From: Opisthocomus hoazin
Taxonomy: Eukaryota > Chordata > Aves > Opisthocomiformes > Opisthocomidae
DNA: 64,000 nt
NCBI RefSeq assembly: GCF_030867145.1
Contig: NC_134420.1
Location: 7,491,823-7,555,822, forward strand
Reading direction: 5' to 3'
The notes beneath the pieces were generated by a model. The model searched no databases and was not told where the DNA came from. It worked only from the letters and a program-made list of their open reading frames with translations. The number at the start of each line of letters is the position of its first letter. Positions within the stretch are counted from its first letter, which is position 1. Positions 51,701-62,109 of the stretch are shown here, piece by piece. The position numbers and the translations under genes were made by a program.

Positions 51701-54700
51701 GTACCACAACTAAAAAATAAAATAAAAAGAAAGCTTCTGAAGCTTTTAATTTCCTAACGAGCATTTTGTATTTTAACATACAAAATATTAGATGAAATTG
51801 AAGAGATTCTAGATGTGATTGCTCATTAATCTTTCAATCTTTTTACGATGCAAACATCACCAACATCCTCAGTAATTTTTGTGTTTGGCAACTACAGTAC
51901 AAACTATCTTAATTTCATCAAGTCTCGCACTGAACAGCTTGAAGGGGAATGATGAGCAAATGGCAACAGCAGCACTTCCAATCCTGCAACACTCCATATA
52001 TTCATGAAAAGTCTAGTAAGTATGTAAATTACAATACAGCTATCATTTAAATACTTGCAGATGTTTGCAGACAAATGACTACTTCATGCACATAAAAGAG
52101 TACAGTTCTACGCAGCCATTCTCGAGTCTGTGGCGCATGAGCCATGTTAAGCTGTAAGGTGCAGGAACTTGTTATCTAACAGTTTGATTGGGATACTGCA
52201 AGAAATTTTAAAGGGTGACAGCAATCTACTGATCCAAAGAGTAGCTGCAGAAATTGACTCCAGAACACCATTTGCTAATTTCTCCTCTTTTGTGACCTCC
52301 ATGTTTCACCAATAAACTAGATTTAGTTCCTACATGGATCTGCTAAGAGCCCAAACATTCAACTACATAGCATTTTATACCCTAAGGCAAAATTGGCAAG
52401 TTTGGGAAGCAGCTGGATCTTTTCATAAAGTGTAGACTAAGAGCACAGATCAGCTTGTCAAAAAGTGACTGGGAGACACTGAACTGGATTCCTTTTAGAT
52501 GAAACTAAAGCAGAAGATGAACTTTAATAAAAAAGGGCTTTCAGATCAAAGGACCAAGCTGCAGCTGTAAGGTAAAAACCCAAAGCAAACAAACACAGCA
52601 TGAAAGCTGTGTCCTCAGCACTCTACAGATCTCCTTTTACCACAGTGCGCCTCTTGCTCAGGTAGATAGGGGCAACGGGTCCCATTACCAGGACGCTTCT
52701 CCCCCAACGTTTGTTTTTCTTTACCCCATTGACAGGACCCCATTATTCCAGTCTGAGAGTGAAGTGAGCATAACTTTCTCATAGTGAACTGCATTAGGCA
52801 CTATTACTCAAAAGCTCAGTCTCTCCCAGCAACACTGCTCTGGAAAGGAACTAGTTCGGCTGGGAACAAGTGACGAAACACACCTCGCAACTCTGCCCGG
52901 AGGAGAAAAGATTGCTGACTGCTCTGCTGATGTAGTTTGCTTCCTCCTGATCTACTGCTCAGGGTACGATCAGCTGAAATCTGTCTTCCTTGCAATATTA
53001 ACACTATAGTTCAGCCAACTGTTCAGAACCAGGGACTGAAATGAACATTGTATAATTGTTTCCATGATGGATTTCAACAAGCAGCGATGTAGAAATAACT
53101 CCAGAAGTAGGTAATTAAAAAAATCCAAAACATAAAACTCACTGTAAAATGGAATCCAGACATAATGAAAAAAAATTTTCTTTTAATCTTTTCGTCCTTT
53201 TTGAACCAGTTGTCTGTTCTTCACAAATTAAGTTTTGTGATCACAGGATACTAGATCAAAGTTCTGAAAAAGAGATACGTTTAAAATAAAAGAATGTTGG
53301 AAAAAAAGCCAGCAAGATGCCACCACACCAAGCATATGTGTGAAGAAAACACAGAAAGAGGAAAAATGCAGCGTCCTCATAGATACTGATTAACCACCTC
53401 CGCTGCTTATGTTCAAATAATCTGAATTCCTAAGGTGTATGTAGAGTTATCACATGTCACCACCAAACCGTAAAAGTAACTTCAAACTGTTAAATGTTTT
53501 TTCATCCCTGCACTCCAGTGAATCTGGGTGGTGGTGTTTGCAATACAGCTCAGAGAGAGAACAGACGGGGAGAATTTTCAATTGCCCTGATGGTAAGCAT
53601 ATGGTAACCATTCGAAATCAGCTAATTTTGTACACTATTCTCTTATGCTATATGCCAACAATATTAGTGATGTTCACTTTCAAGCTGATGATGATTCATC
53701 ATCAGGTTATGTGCAGTCAACCCCATACGATTACCCGAGGTTATTTAGTTCTGTAAATAAAGCTCTTGCTTTTGTAGGTCCATTATACTGTGCTCCCTTT
53801 TTGTTCTTTTCTTAAAAAGACCAATATGCCAGAAGACTAAATAGCTCCTTTGTTCCACCGATCCCTAAGTAACACTGCAGAGTTGTTGGTTTTCCATGGA
53901 CAGAGCATAGCGGCAGGGTAATGAGGTGGAGGATGCTGCTGCCTGAGGTTTAAACTCCACAGACCTACCAAGAGCAACTAATCCACTGCCAAAGCAGCTG
54001 CCCTAATTAACAAGCTTTGGAATAGGGAGGGTAGATGAGCTGCAGAGTGGGAAGCTAAGTTCTTACATAAGTCACTATTTACAGGTCTTCTCTCACACGT
54101 GACAAGCGCTTCGCTTGGGGAATGGGAAGGAGGGTTAGGCAAACAGAAGAACTGAATTCTGTCGTAGGTAACGTGTGATAGTACCAAACACAATAAAGTG
54201 GGTATATACAGCCTGTTATACATCGACAAAAAAGCTTCTAGCACTGTGAGCAAAGGTGGTGGCCCCAGTGGGAATGGCAGTGGGCAAACAGTCAGTTCAT
54301 CCATTCACCTGCACTCCATTTCATCGTCGTCCTTTTCAAGAATAGGATTTCCCATTCTCAGTATCCTTTTCCCATTTAAATTCCATTTTCCCACCGCTAT
54401 TATCCTACATCTATGCTAATAAAACAATCACACATACTGTTATACAATCATATGTTCACTGAGCTACCGTGGACCTTGCACAGCTCTCAAGAACGACCCT
54501 GACAGAAGTTTATGGTTTCTTAAAAGCCCTGAATGAAAGACACAAGCGTACCACAGAAAAAACACACAGCCAGGTTGTGCGTTTTATCCGTTTCCCTACT
54601 AACTCCAGTTGCGCGCCGCGCAGTATTAACAGCACAAGTTGAGGCTATAAACTGGAAAACCGGGATGGAAACTTCAACGCGCGGGGGTAACGGAGCTGAG

Positions 54701-55250
54701 CAGAACCAGGACCGAGCGCAGAGGGACAGCGGCATGTGTCACTCGCCTGCCACCAAGCCGGTCAATGATTATCGCCACGACACCGCCTCGCAGGCTGAGC
54801 CCGACGCGAAGAACTCAGCCTTGCTCCAGAGCGAGCTTTGCCAGAAGCTGGGAGCTGGCGGGACCGCGGACACGGGTGGAAGCACAGCAGACACCCCCCC
54901 CCCCCCCCCCACGGCAGCGCCGGGGCGAGCCCACCCGCAGCCCGGAAGGCGAGCGCAGGCTCCGGGGCCCGCGGGAAGGCAAGCCCGAGCGGCGGGTCCC
55001 GCCAGCACCCCGGGGGAACCAGCTCGCAGCAGCCGCGGCACGGCTGCTCCCAAGGCCTCAGGCCGGCGGCGGGGGGGCAGGGATGGCCGCCCCAGGGGCT
55101 GGGGCCGGATCCCCGGCAGCGCGCCCCAGGGCCGGGCAGCGGCTGCACCGCCGCAGCTCGCCCGGGGCAGAGAGCGGGCGGGAGCGCCCGGCCCCGGCCG
55201 CCACCGCGCTCACCTCGCTCCAGCCGCACCGGCTCGCCCAGCGCCGCCAT
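45554..55250 (-). CDS. LIN7C: LIN7C, complete coding region in five exons (197 aa)
   Basis: Protein lin-7 homolog C, a small cytoplasmic/membrane-associated scaffold. It joins CASK and MINT1 through its L27 domain and binds C-terminal peptides of receptors and channels through its PDZ domain at cell junctions and synapses. Coding exons, in transcript order: 55250-55214, 50072-49954, 48895-48824, 48471-48262, 45709-45554, all with GT-AG boundaries. They join in frame to 12+40+24+70+51 = 197 residues plus TAA, exactly the known family length. The L27 domain is about residues 10-65 and the PDZ domain about 93-175, with carboxylate-binding loop GLGF (about 109-112). ATG context is AAGATGG (A at -3, G at +4). 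The C-terminus reads KRRQQN; I recall QQT in mammals. Confidence 0.97.
45710..48261 (-). other. LIN7C: LIN7C intron 4
   Basis: 2.55 kb of AT-rich intron with GT-AG ends. No CR1, RNA gene or extra exon recognised. Confidence 0.9.
48262..48471 (-). CDS. LIN7C: LIN7C coding exon 4 (linker and most of PDZ)
   Basis: 210 nt (70 codons), phase 0. Begins [20 protein letters not shown] and includes [40 protein letters not shown] and [13 protein letters not shown] is the PDZ carboxylate-binding loop. Acceptor TTACAG|GCC, donor GTG|GTAGGA. Reading through the donor would add only a few residues before a stop. Confidence 0.98.
48472..48823 (-). other. LIN7C: LIN7C intron 3
   Basis: 352-bp AT-rich intron between coding exons 3 and 4; nothing else seen in it. 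Confidence 0.93.
48824..48895 (-). CDS. LIN7C: LIN7C coding exon 3
   Basis: 72 nt, phase 0 at both ends, encoding [20 protein letters not shown] then ATAK. Acceptor TAAAG|GTG, donor AAG|GTAAAA. It encodes the end of L27 and the start of the linker to PDZ. Confidence 0.97.
48896..49953 (-). other. LIN7C: LIN7C intron 2
   Basis: 1.06-kb intron. It contains a 10-bp inverted repeat (GATGACACCT 49505-49514, AGGTGTCATC 49544-49553) of unknown meaning. No exon seen. Confidence 0.9.
49954..50072 (-). CDS. LIN7C: LIN7C coding exon 2 (L27 domain)
   Basis: 119 nt after acceptor TCCGTAG; donor GAG|GTAAGT. Completes the split Asp and encodes [18 protein letters not shown] through SEFCNAVRE, the core of the L27 heterodimerisation helices. 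Ends in phase 0. Confidence 0.97.
50073..55213 (-). other. LIN7C: LIN7C intron 1
   Basis: 5.1-kb intron, AT-rich to about 54.5 kb and then part of the CpG island. It includes a C17 run at 54894-54910. No alternative coding exon recognised. Confidence 0.9.
54894..54910. repeat. C17 homopolymer (G17 on the LIN7C strand)
   Basis: Seventeen consecutive C in the CpG island, about 300 bp inside LIN7C intron 1. On the transcribed sense strand this is G17. Confidence 0.95.
55214..55250 (-). CDS. LIN7C: LIN7C coding exon 1
   Basis: 37 nt encoding [12 protein letters not shown] plus the first base of an Asp codon. The donor is GCGAG|GTGAGC at 55213. It matches the conserved LIN7C N-terminus and lies in a CpG island. 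Confidence 0.95.
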
Positions 55251-55380
55251 CTTCTCCTGGCTGCGGCCCCGCGCGAGAAGTGACGCGGCGCTGCCGGAAG
55301 GGTGCGTGCGGGGGCGGGAGGGGGGATGGCAGCGGCCCCCTCGGCCTGAGGGGAGGGGGCACCGGCTGCCCGCGCTAAGT

Positions 55381-55796
55381 CAATTGACGGCACCTTCTCC
55401 AGAAAATGCCCCTTTTTCTTTTATTTTTCTTCCCCCCACCCCTTCCCGTCACTGAGGACTCTTCGCAGGCTACAAACACCACATGGGGAGCGCGTATCTT
55501 TCTGTGTACCCCGAGTGCCCCTGGAGATGGAATATAAATAAATACATTCACGTACATATTTATTATATATTGATATTATATTTATTCCTGCCTGTGAGAA
55601 ATGGGGAAGCACGTGCTTTAGATTTCTTGTTTGGCATCTATTTAGTCTCTGTGTGGAGCTAATGTATTGCGTTTACCTTCTGTATTCAACTGATGTAAGC
55701 ACAAATGTGATGTACTGTGAGGCGTTTTTCTGGAAAAGAGTAGGAGACTACTTCAGGACACGCATTTATATATTCTTAATTCACTCTAAGGGTGCA
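55381..55796. other. Upstream flank of LIN7C, AT-rich
   Basis: AT-rich sequence between the LIN7C CpG island and the next CR1, with an A/T-only-like stretch around 55547-55588. No gene or regulatory element is supported. Confidence 0.6.
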
Positions 55797-56509
55797 ACTC
55801 TCCGTGTATCAGTACAGGCTTGGGGCGGAGCTGCTGCAGAGCAGCTGTGTGGAGAGGGACCTGGGTGTCCTGGTGGATGACAGGTTAACCATGAGCCAGC
55901 AGTGTGCCCTGGCTGCCAAGAAGGCCAATGGGATCCTGGGGTGCATCAAGAGGAGTGTGGCCAGCAGGTGTCAAGGGAGGTTCTCCTTCCCCTCTACACT
56001 GCCCTAGTGAGGCCCCATCTGGAGTACTGTGTCCAGTTCTGGGCTCCCCAGTTCAAGAAAGATGAGGAGCTACTGGAGAGAGTCCAGCGGAGGGCTACGA
56101 GGATGAGACTGGAGCATCTCTCCTACGAGGAGAGGCTGAGGGAGCTGGGCTTGTTCAGCCTGAAGAAGAGAAGGCTGAGAGGGAACCTAATAAATGTTTA
56201 TAAATATCTCAAGGCTGGGTGTCAACTCTTTTCAGTGGTGCCCAGCGACAGGACAAGGGGCAAAGGGCACAAACTGAGGCACAGGAAGTTCCAGCTGAAC
56301 ATGAGGAAGAACTTCTTCACTCTGAAGGTGATGGAGCACTGGAACAGGCTGCCCAGGGAGGTTGTGGAGTCTCCTTCTCTGGAGATATTCAAGACCCGCC
56401 TGGACAAGGTCCTGTGCAGCCTGCTGTAGGTGACCCTGCTTCGGCAGGAGGGTTGGACTAGATGACCCACAGAGGTCCCTTCCAACCCCGAACATTCTGT
56501 GATTCTGTG
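55797..56509 (+). mobile_element. CR1 LINE, 5'-truncated, with open ORF2 C-terminal tail
   Basis: Longest of the younger CR1 copies here, from about CCGTGTATCAGTACAGGCTT to the terminal ATTCTGTGATTCTGTG. The ORF2 tail is open from 55902 to its natural stop at 56427-56429. It includes [56 protein letters not shown] and [20 protein letters not shown], ending VLCSLL. It lacks six bases after ATG at about 56105 (in frame) relative to the 31-kb copy. A small frame change near 55965 separates this frame from the upstream one. It lies about 0.55 kb upstream of the LIN7C ATG, divergent to it, and lacks the 5' UTR, ORF1 and catalytic domain, so it is dead as an autonomous element. Confidence 0.95.
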
Positions 56510-59500
56510 TTCAGCTTCGATTTTGTCTGCGTTTGGTGTTTTTTGCTTTGAAAGAGGATCGTTCTCCACAGGTCTCCAAGTGTCAGCCAGCGTGACAGTG
56601 ATGTACTCGTTCCTCCCCGTGATTCATTTCAGTGCCAGCTCCTCTCAGTTTGAAGGATGCTGCTTGTACGTTTCCATGAAAAGGTCATGTGAATGGAATT
56701 TTGCAGGTGAACAAAATTAAATCCTCACAGACTAGTTTCCAGTGAGAAAAAGCGTTTTAGCAGCTGCAACTGCAGAATGTTTCTGGAATAAAATCCAGAT
56801 GTTTCTACCAGAGTGGTGCAGGAACTACCATTCTGTTAAAAATGATTGAAATTTTAAATAGCCTGCTCTGACTTTAGACAGATGAACCGATGGAGAAAAA
56901 TGAGTGTTCACCAATATTTCATAAATCTTGAGATTTTTCCAAAAGACATGTGATAAGAACACGTGTTTAAACATACCTTTATAGTAGCATTATTCTGACT
57001 TCAGTGAAGACTAAAGATTCAGAGCCCAAAGCAGCTCCTTTAACTTTCCTGTAGACCCCAGTGAACTGGGCAATGACATTATGATAATAAGAAACTCTGA
57101 AAAGCATATTTTATGTAGTGCTTCCACTGTCTACTCTATAGCACTGTCCAGCTTGAACCATATCGCTCCAGGAATTTGTGCTGATTTGTACCAGCAGAGA
57201 AAAAACCCACAACAACGTTTGGGTTTCTAATTTGTGATCCGTGAAGAATGTTGATAACGTAATTGTTACTTGGTTTAGTTTGTTCTTTGCTTGCAAAAGG
57301 GAACTTACCTTCTCTGCTTATCTTTTACTTGAGAAAGCTAGGTCTTTTTACACCAGAAGTGTCGTGGAAAAGCTGCAGGAAAGCTAGTGGGGTTATAATC
57401 TTACAACAGAATGGAAAAGAAGCAGTTGAAGTGACCACTTATTCTGATTGGTGTTTGCTTTCTTGTAATACCTGTAGAACTCAAGCAACTGAAAAATATC
57501 CAAGAGAAAGAAAACCTTGGTATAAAATTTGACTTTGCTGTCTGTTTTAATAAAAAAGCTAAAAGTTGGCAGGTACGCCTTTTCTGTGTCCTCCAGGAGA
57601 ACCAAGGAATGACCGGCTTGATATTCCAGTGGAAGATGAAGTGGGGTGCTAGTGCAGGACCACCATGGAGGGAATTAAAAATAAAGCTACAGATTATATA
57701 GAAAAAGTATGAATACCCATTTCCTTTTTTTTTTTTTCTTTCTGAGGTACTGCATTTAAGTGCATTGCTGTATTTTTGTAGGACTGCCAGATTTTTGCAG
57801 TAGTGTCTTAAATTACAAAGCTAGGCATTGCTATGGCAGAGGTATTTTAGTGCGTGTCTTTTGTCTTCAAAAATAAGAAAATGTGTTTCAATTAAAGAAA
57901 TAGCCACTGTGTAAGTCAGAAGTCTAATCCTGTCCCAAAAGAAGGGAATGAACTGCCAAGTCTATAGCATGCTATATATTTCTCAAGAGAAATTCGAAGC
58001 ATAGGTGGATACTGAGAGATTCAGTATTAACATGACAAATTGTTTGTGCCATCCTAGTCAGGAAATCCCTGTCCTGGTAAGCGTTTGAAGGAACACAGGT
58101 CCCAGAATCGATTCCCAAAGAGTGAGGGGTGCCTCTCCTGAATGACCAGGTGGATGTATTTGCACAGTAGTGGCTGAGAAGCGTGAAAGATCTAAGCATT
58201 AAACTTCAATTGATGTATTTTGCTAACTATAATGAATTTATTAGTTTAGACCCATTTGTCTGTGTCACTCAAGCCTGTGACATTTTCACCAGAGTTACTT
58301 ATACTCACATCTTGACTGATGAATTAGCCAAGGTGTTACCAGCTGCACTTCAAAGCCACATGAAATATTGGTGCCGTGTGCTGTAGTGTATGTCAGCGGG
58401 GCTTCTGGGAGCAAGCACATCCTGCAGGTTTTTGTGCATGTGGTGACACTCTAGACTTACTGCTGAAGGATTATCAATAGCCAGGTGATACAGCCTGTGT
58501 CTTTATTGGAAAATAGTTGCATTATCAGCCCAAGAGAAAGTGGAAATCAGTCTCTAGAGTGAGCTAACTTAAAATGAAAGGACAGTTTGTTTTAGGTGAG
58601 AGGTCTTAGGATGTAAGAAGTTAATTCATAACTGAGTAAGAGGATGAGCTTTCTTTATACATTAATTAGTAAGGTCTTAATATTTTTATGGTAGCATCTT
58701 AACAGGCAGCCAAACATGGGGCTTTTTTATTCTAGACATTATCCATAGGTGGAGGGAATGCAAATATGACAGGATATATTCTGTGATTAGCTAGGCAAAA
58801 TGCAGGAAGGAGAGCGGTTCGAGAAACTTTGTTTACTTTCCTTCAGGCTTCAGCTCAGGCACAAGATTTGGGCTCAAGCTTCACATGAGAAAGAGATGCT
58901 GTTTGCAACCGTGCTAGCCTCTTACAATGTGTACCTCTCTCACGGGGACACTTTTTTCACAAGAATAGTTTGATTTGTTTAGCTTAAATACTTTGTTATT
59001 GGATGTGCTAAACCACAAAAGCCATCAGAAGAATAAGAAAATGCACGTGGATTGTGGCTAGCTTTGTCTCTGTACAATTCTATCAGTGTGTAAACTTACA
59101 ATTTAATTCTATTGTAAAATTACTTTCCCCATGTACAGACCTATACATGTGTTCTTGTGCTAACAGGACCAGTCCATAGCGGTCTTGTAGCTAGGTAGTA
59201 TTTTACTTCACATCCGGCTGACATTTAGTCACAAGGAGTGACTATAAGATACTTTACATGCTATAGAAAACATTGGAACACAGTTTCCTAAAATTCCATA
59301 GCCCAAATAACATCTTCAGAAGTGTAACAGTGCTAATTAGTCCACTATTTTGATGCACAGATAGTACAAATCACACACCCACAGCATTTATTTATGTATG
59401 TGTTTTCACATGCATATGCTCAAGAATGATCTCACAAGTGCTTTTCACATTATTAGGCAAAGGTTAAGCCCAAACGTTCAGGAATTTTACTTAGATAATT

Positions 59501-61314
59501 ACCTAACTAATTGCAGTAGAAGTTATGTATGTGTCCAGTTACATTTAAGTAACACAGTACACCAATGTGGAGGAAAAAAAATTGGCTAGAAATGGGTATC
59601 AGGACACAATATACACTTATAAAAAATGCAGAGGAATCTCTGCTGTCCACAGAGAGCAGCATCTGCCCTGGAAACCTGAAAGGCCAAGTTAACCGTGATC
59701 AGACTTTATGATTCAGGGCAGAGAAGAGAGTGCAAATTCAATTTTTAGGTTATTAAGACATCCCCTTGCCTCAGGACTACCACGTTGGTAGAATTTTATT
59801 GCTTTAATACCGCTGAATTTAATCACTTTAAATCTTTGACAGTTGCATCAGTATTTGCAGTTTCAGCAATACTTTGATTCATTGGCCTAGTCCAGAGTGA
59901 GTTTCCTGGTCTGCCACACACTGTGATTGATTGCTATCGTCCCTGTCAAAGTCCAAGCTTTTAGACCTTTTGAAGAGCTTGGTAGCTTTTTGCTTGTGCA
60001 CATACGAACCATTTTTTCTGTCTTCATATGACAGAAGAGATTCTTGCTTTGTTACGTGTTACAGAATACGCATCTTGATTGATTTCTCACACACTGGTTG
60101 ATTAGCATGTAGAAAGAGTCCAGCATTTTGGTATGTGCCACCTCATCTGCATGCCAGTTATTTTTCCCACGTAAAATTTGACTATGTGAGTTGTCTCTGA
60201 TATTTTCTAGTCGCTCCTGGAAATCTTGCCATTACCATCCCCCTGGCCTTTTCTACAGATGAAAATGCTGTTTACTGATGACAAGGCTGACAGAGGAAGC
60301 AAAATCAAACTAGAAATTCAGTAGAGCATCTAAATGCTAATTACAATTAATACTCAAGTAATTAAATGCATCTGCTTTTTTTCAGGGTAAATGAATTGAT
60401 CTTGCAAGTGCTCCTTTTTCATGAAATGTAAAATATCCCTGAAAGCCCTCATAGAGATGACACGGACTCACCCCACTGTACGATGTAGTACCACGCACTT
60501 TGCAGTACATCTTCGTGGGACGCTTTGAAGGACAGCAAACTTCTGTTTACAAAACAGAATAGTATTATTATATATGAATAGTATTATTGTATAGTATAGT
60601 ATTCTATACAGAACGAAAACCTTTGTTCAGACACTAATTTTACAGAATTTATCGCTTCCCATGTGCAAGTGGTCGTAATATAATAATTAATCTGGAACAG
60701 TTCTGACCTAGAAGCACATTTTCCTTAGTACACAACTGAAATAATTCAGAGAATGGAATTGTGTCAACTAGTGTGTTTCAGAAGAAACACAGGTTGTTTA
60801 ATTTCACCTTGAATGGGAAAGGGATGTTTTTGATAAGACTGCTGTTACATTGTCTTTCTGTATGGTCACAGAAGTTTGTATTAGCGACATTTGCCTGCTT
60901 TTGAAGTGCTTTGCTTAACGTCCTTTTAAAGTAGCTTACCAGACAACGTAGTGGGCAAACAGATGGCAACGTTAAAAAAAAAAAAATCTCATTTTGCTTT
61001 TTGAAAAGTTATTTGAACCCTTAAAGGTTTGAGTTTACTTTAAAAAAAGAACTGGGGTTGAACTAAAGCTACCCAAAATAGATCTGGCAGAGCAGCCTTT
61101 TATAGAAGAATATAAATATGCTGAGTCTCCTTCTGCTTTCATCACTGGAAGCAAAGAGTGGCCTCAGCCTCTGGGAGGAGTGGTCAAAAGAAGGAACTCT
61201 GCCTCTGCAGTGTGCTCTTCTTCCCACTTTAACTTGGCAGGGCTTTCTGAGTAGGAAAGGGGCGAAGTCGCAAATTTAGTAAGTGTCTTGCACAAATACA
61301 GGCATGAGTTTGCA
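56510..61314. other. Intergenic region upstream of LIN7C, nothing recognised
   Basis: AT-rich intergenic DNA toward the expected position of BDNF. It has T-rich tracts (57726-57738) and an AT-rich stretch at 60560-60612. No exon, RNA gene or repeat family supported. Confidence 0.55.
60560..60612. repeat. AT-rich cryptic repeat (TATTA/TAGTATT units)
   Basis: Irregular repetition of AGTATTATT, GTATAG and TAGTATT units, with almost no G/C apart from single G and C residues. Simple-sequence region. Confidence 0.7.
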
Positions 61315-61334
61315 GTGAATTCCGAAGATCAGCT

Positions 61335-61340
61335 TTTATT
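61335..61340 (-). terminator. AATAAA downstream of the orphan ORF
   Basis: TTTATT on the plus strand, AATAAA on the minus strand, about 390 bp past the orphan stop codon. Such hexamers are common in AT-rich DNA; use is speculative. Confidence 0.15.
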
Positions 61341-61731
61341 GAATTTAGACTGCACTGTCATAGAGTAGTTCATCAGGAGAGACTGTTTCTCCCTAAAATA
61401 GAGTACAAATATTCACAAAGCCCTTCATAAAGAGACTTGAGGAAAACTTTCCAGATCTCGATTACCACACACACAAAAAATCACACTTACAAAAATAATC
61501 GTAGGAAAATATTTTTACTACATATTAGAGAACACTGGCTATATGTAATGGTTTTGTTTTATAACACAGAGTAGACTTTATGTTAGCCAGACTTAATATT
61601 TTCTTTCTGCAGTATGTATGAGAGATTTTCTTCTTTACAGAAGAAAACAGCCAAGCAGGAACCAAAACTCATCAAAGCTATATGAAATCTTCCGTTGTGT
61701 GTCTTCGTCGAGCAATACACAGTTTGTTGTT

Positions 61732-62109
61732 TCACATCTTTTGAGAATAGCTATCCCGAGGAGATGAACTGCTATGATCAGCCAGGGTCACTGTACAGAA
61801 TAAGCATCTGTGCTGTTCAGCACCTTGCGAGTGTTTGGACTGGAATTTAATTTCACCTTCTGGCTTTTTTCCCTGCATTGTGGTAATTTCTCTGCTGTCT
61901 TGGGCTGCATTTGAATCTTTCACTGACTGCAGCGTTCCTTGGCTAGTCCTTCTGCAATGAACCATGTCCCTGTGTCCCTTTAGATGAGCAATCTCAGAAG
62001 AAAGCTCACTGGGATCAGAAAAGTCTCTAGAAAACACAGGTTTAGACTCCCAAGATCTGAAATCGTTCCGTTTAAGCTCTGCTTTAGTCATTAAATGCAT
62101 CCCATTGAC
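61732..62109 (-). CDS. Orphan ORF, possible terminal exon of an unidentified gene
   Basis: A 122-codon frame from ATG at 62100 to TGA at 61732 in AT-rich intergenic DNA. The product is hydrophilic, rich in Ser, Lys, Glu and Gln, with an HRCLFC stretch near the C-terminus and no transmembrane segment. I do not recognise it. An in-frame TAG lies just upstream (62112-62110) and coincides with a possible splice acceptor TTAG|GTC at 62110, so it could begin as an internal or last exon at 62109. The preceding sequence is only weakly pyrimidine-rich. An AATAAA lies about 390 bp past the stop (61340-61335). It may equally be a chance ORF or part of a long non-coding RNA. Confidence 0.2.
   Translation of the reverse strand, partial: VNGMHLMTKAELKRNDFRSWESKPVFSRDFSDPSELSSEIAHLKGHRDMVHCRRTSQGTLQSVKDSNAAQDSREITTMQGKKPEGEIKFQSKHSQGAEQHRCLFCTVTLADHSSSSPRDSYSQKM

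Larger units (their letters stand above)
54600..55380 (-). promoter_or_regulatory. CpG island and promoter region of LIN7C
   Basis: Dense CpG and high GC around LIN7C exon 1. Upstream of the ATG are a CRE-like TGACGCGG (55281-55288) and an ETS core CCGGAAG (55294-55300). A YY1-type AAGATGGCGGC overlaps the start codon (55243-55253, minus strand). No TATA box is seen, consistent with a housekeeping CpG promoter. The transcription start cannot be fixed. Confidence 0.8.

Noticed and set aside
53450..53780. Possible solo LTR or transcript end, with AATAAAGCTCTTGC at about 53757
   Set aside because: I could not identify matching TG...CA ends or a target-site duplication, and no retroviral sequence lies nearby. 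A lone AATAAA is weak evidence.
54533..55378. 281-codon frame on the plus strand over the LIN7C promoter
   Set aside because: Antisense shadow of the LIN7C CpG island, running through the C17 tract as poly-Pro; no domain and no supporting gene context.
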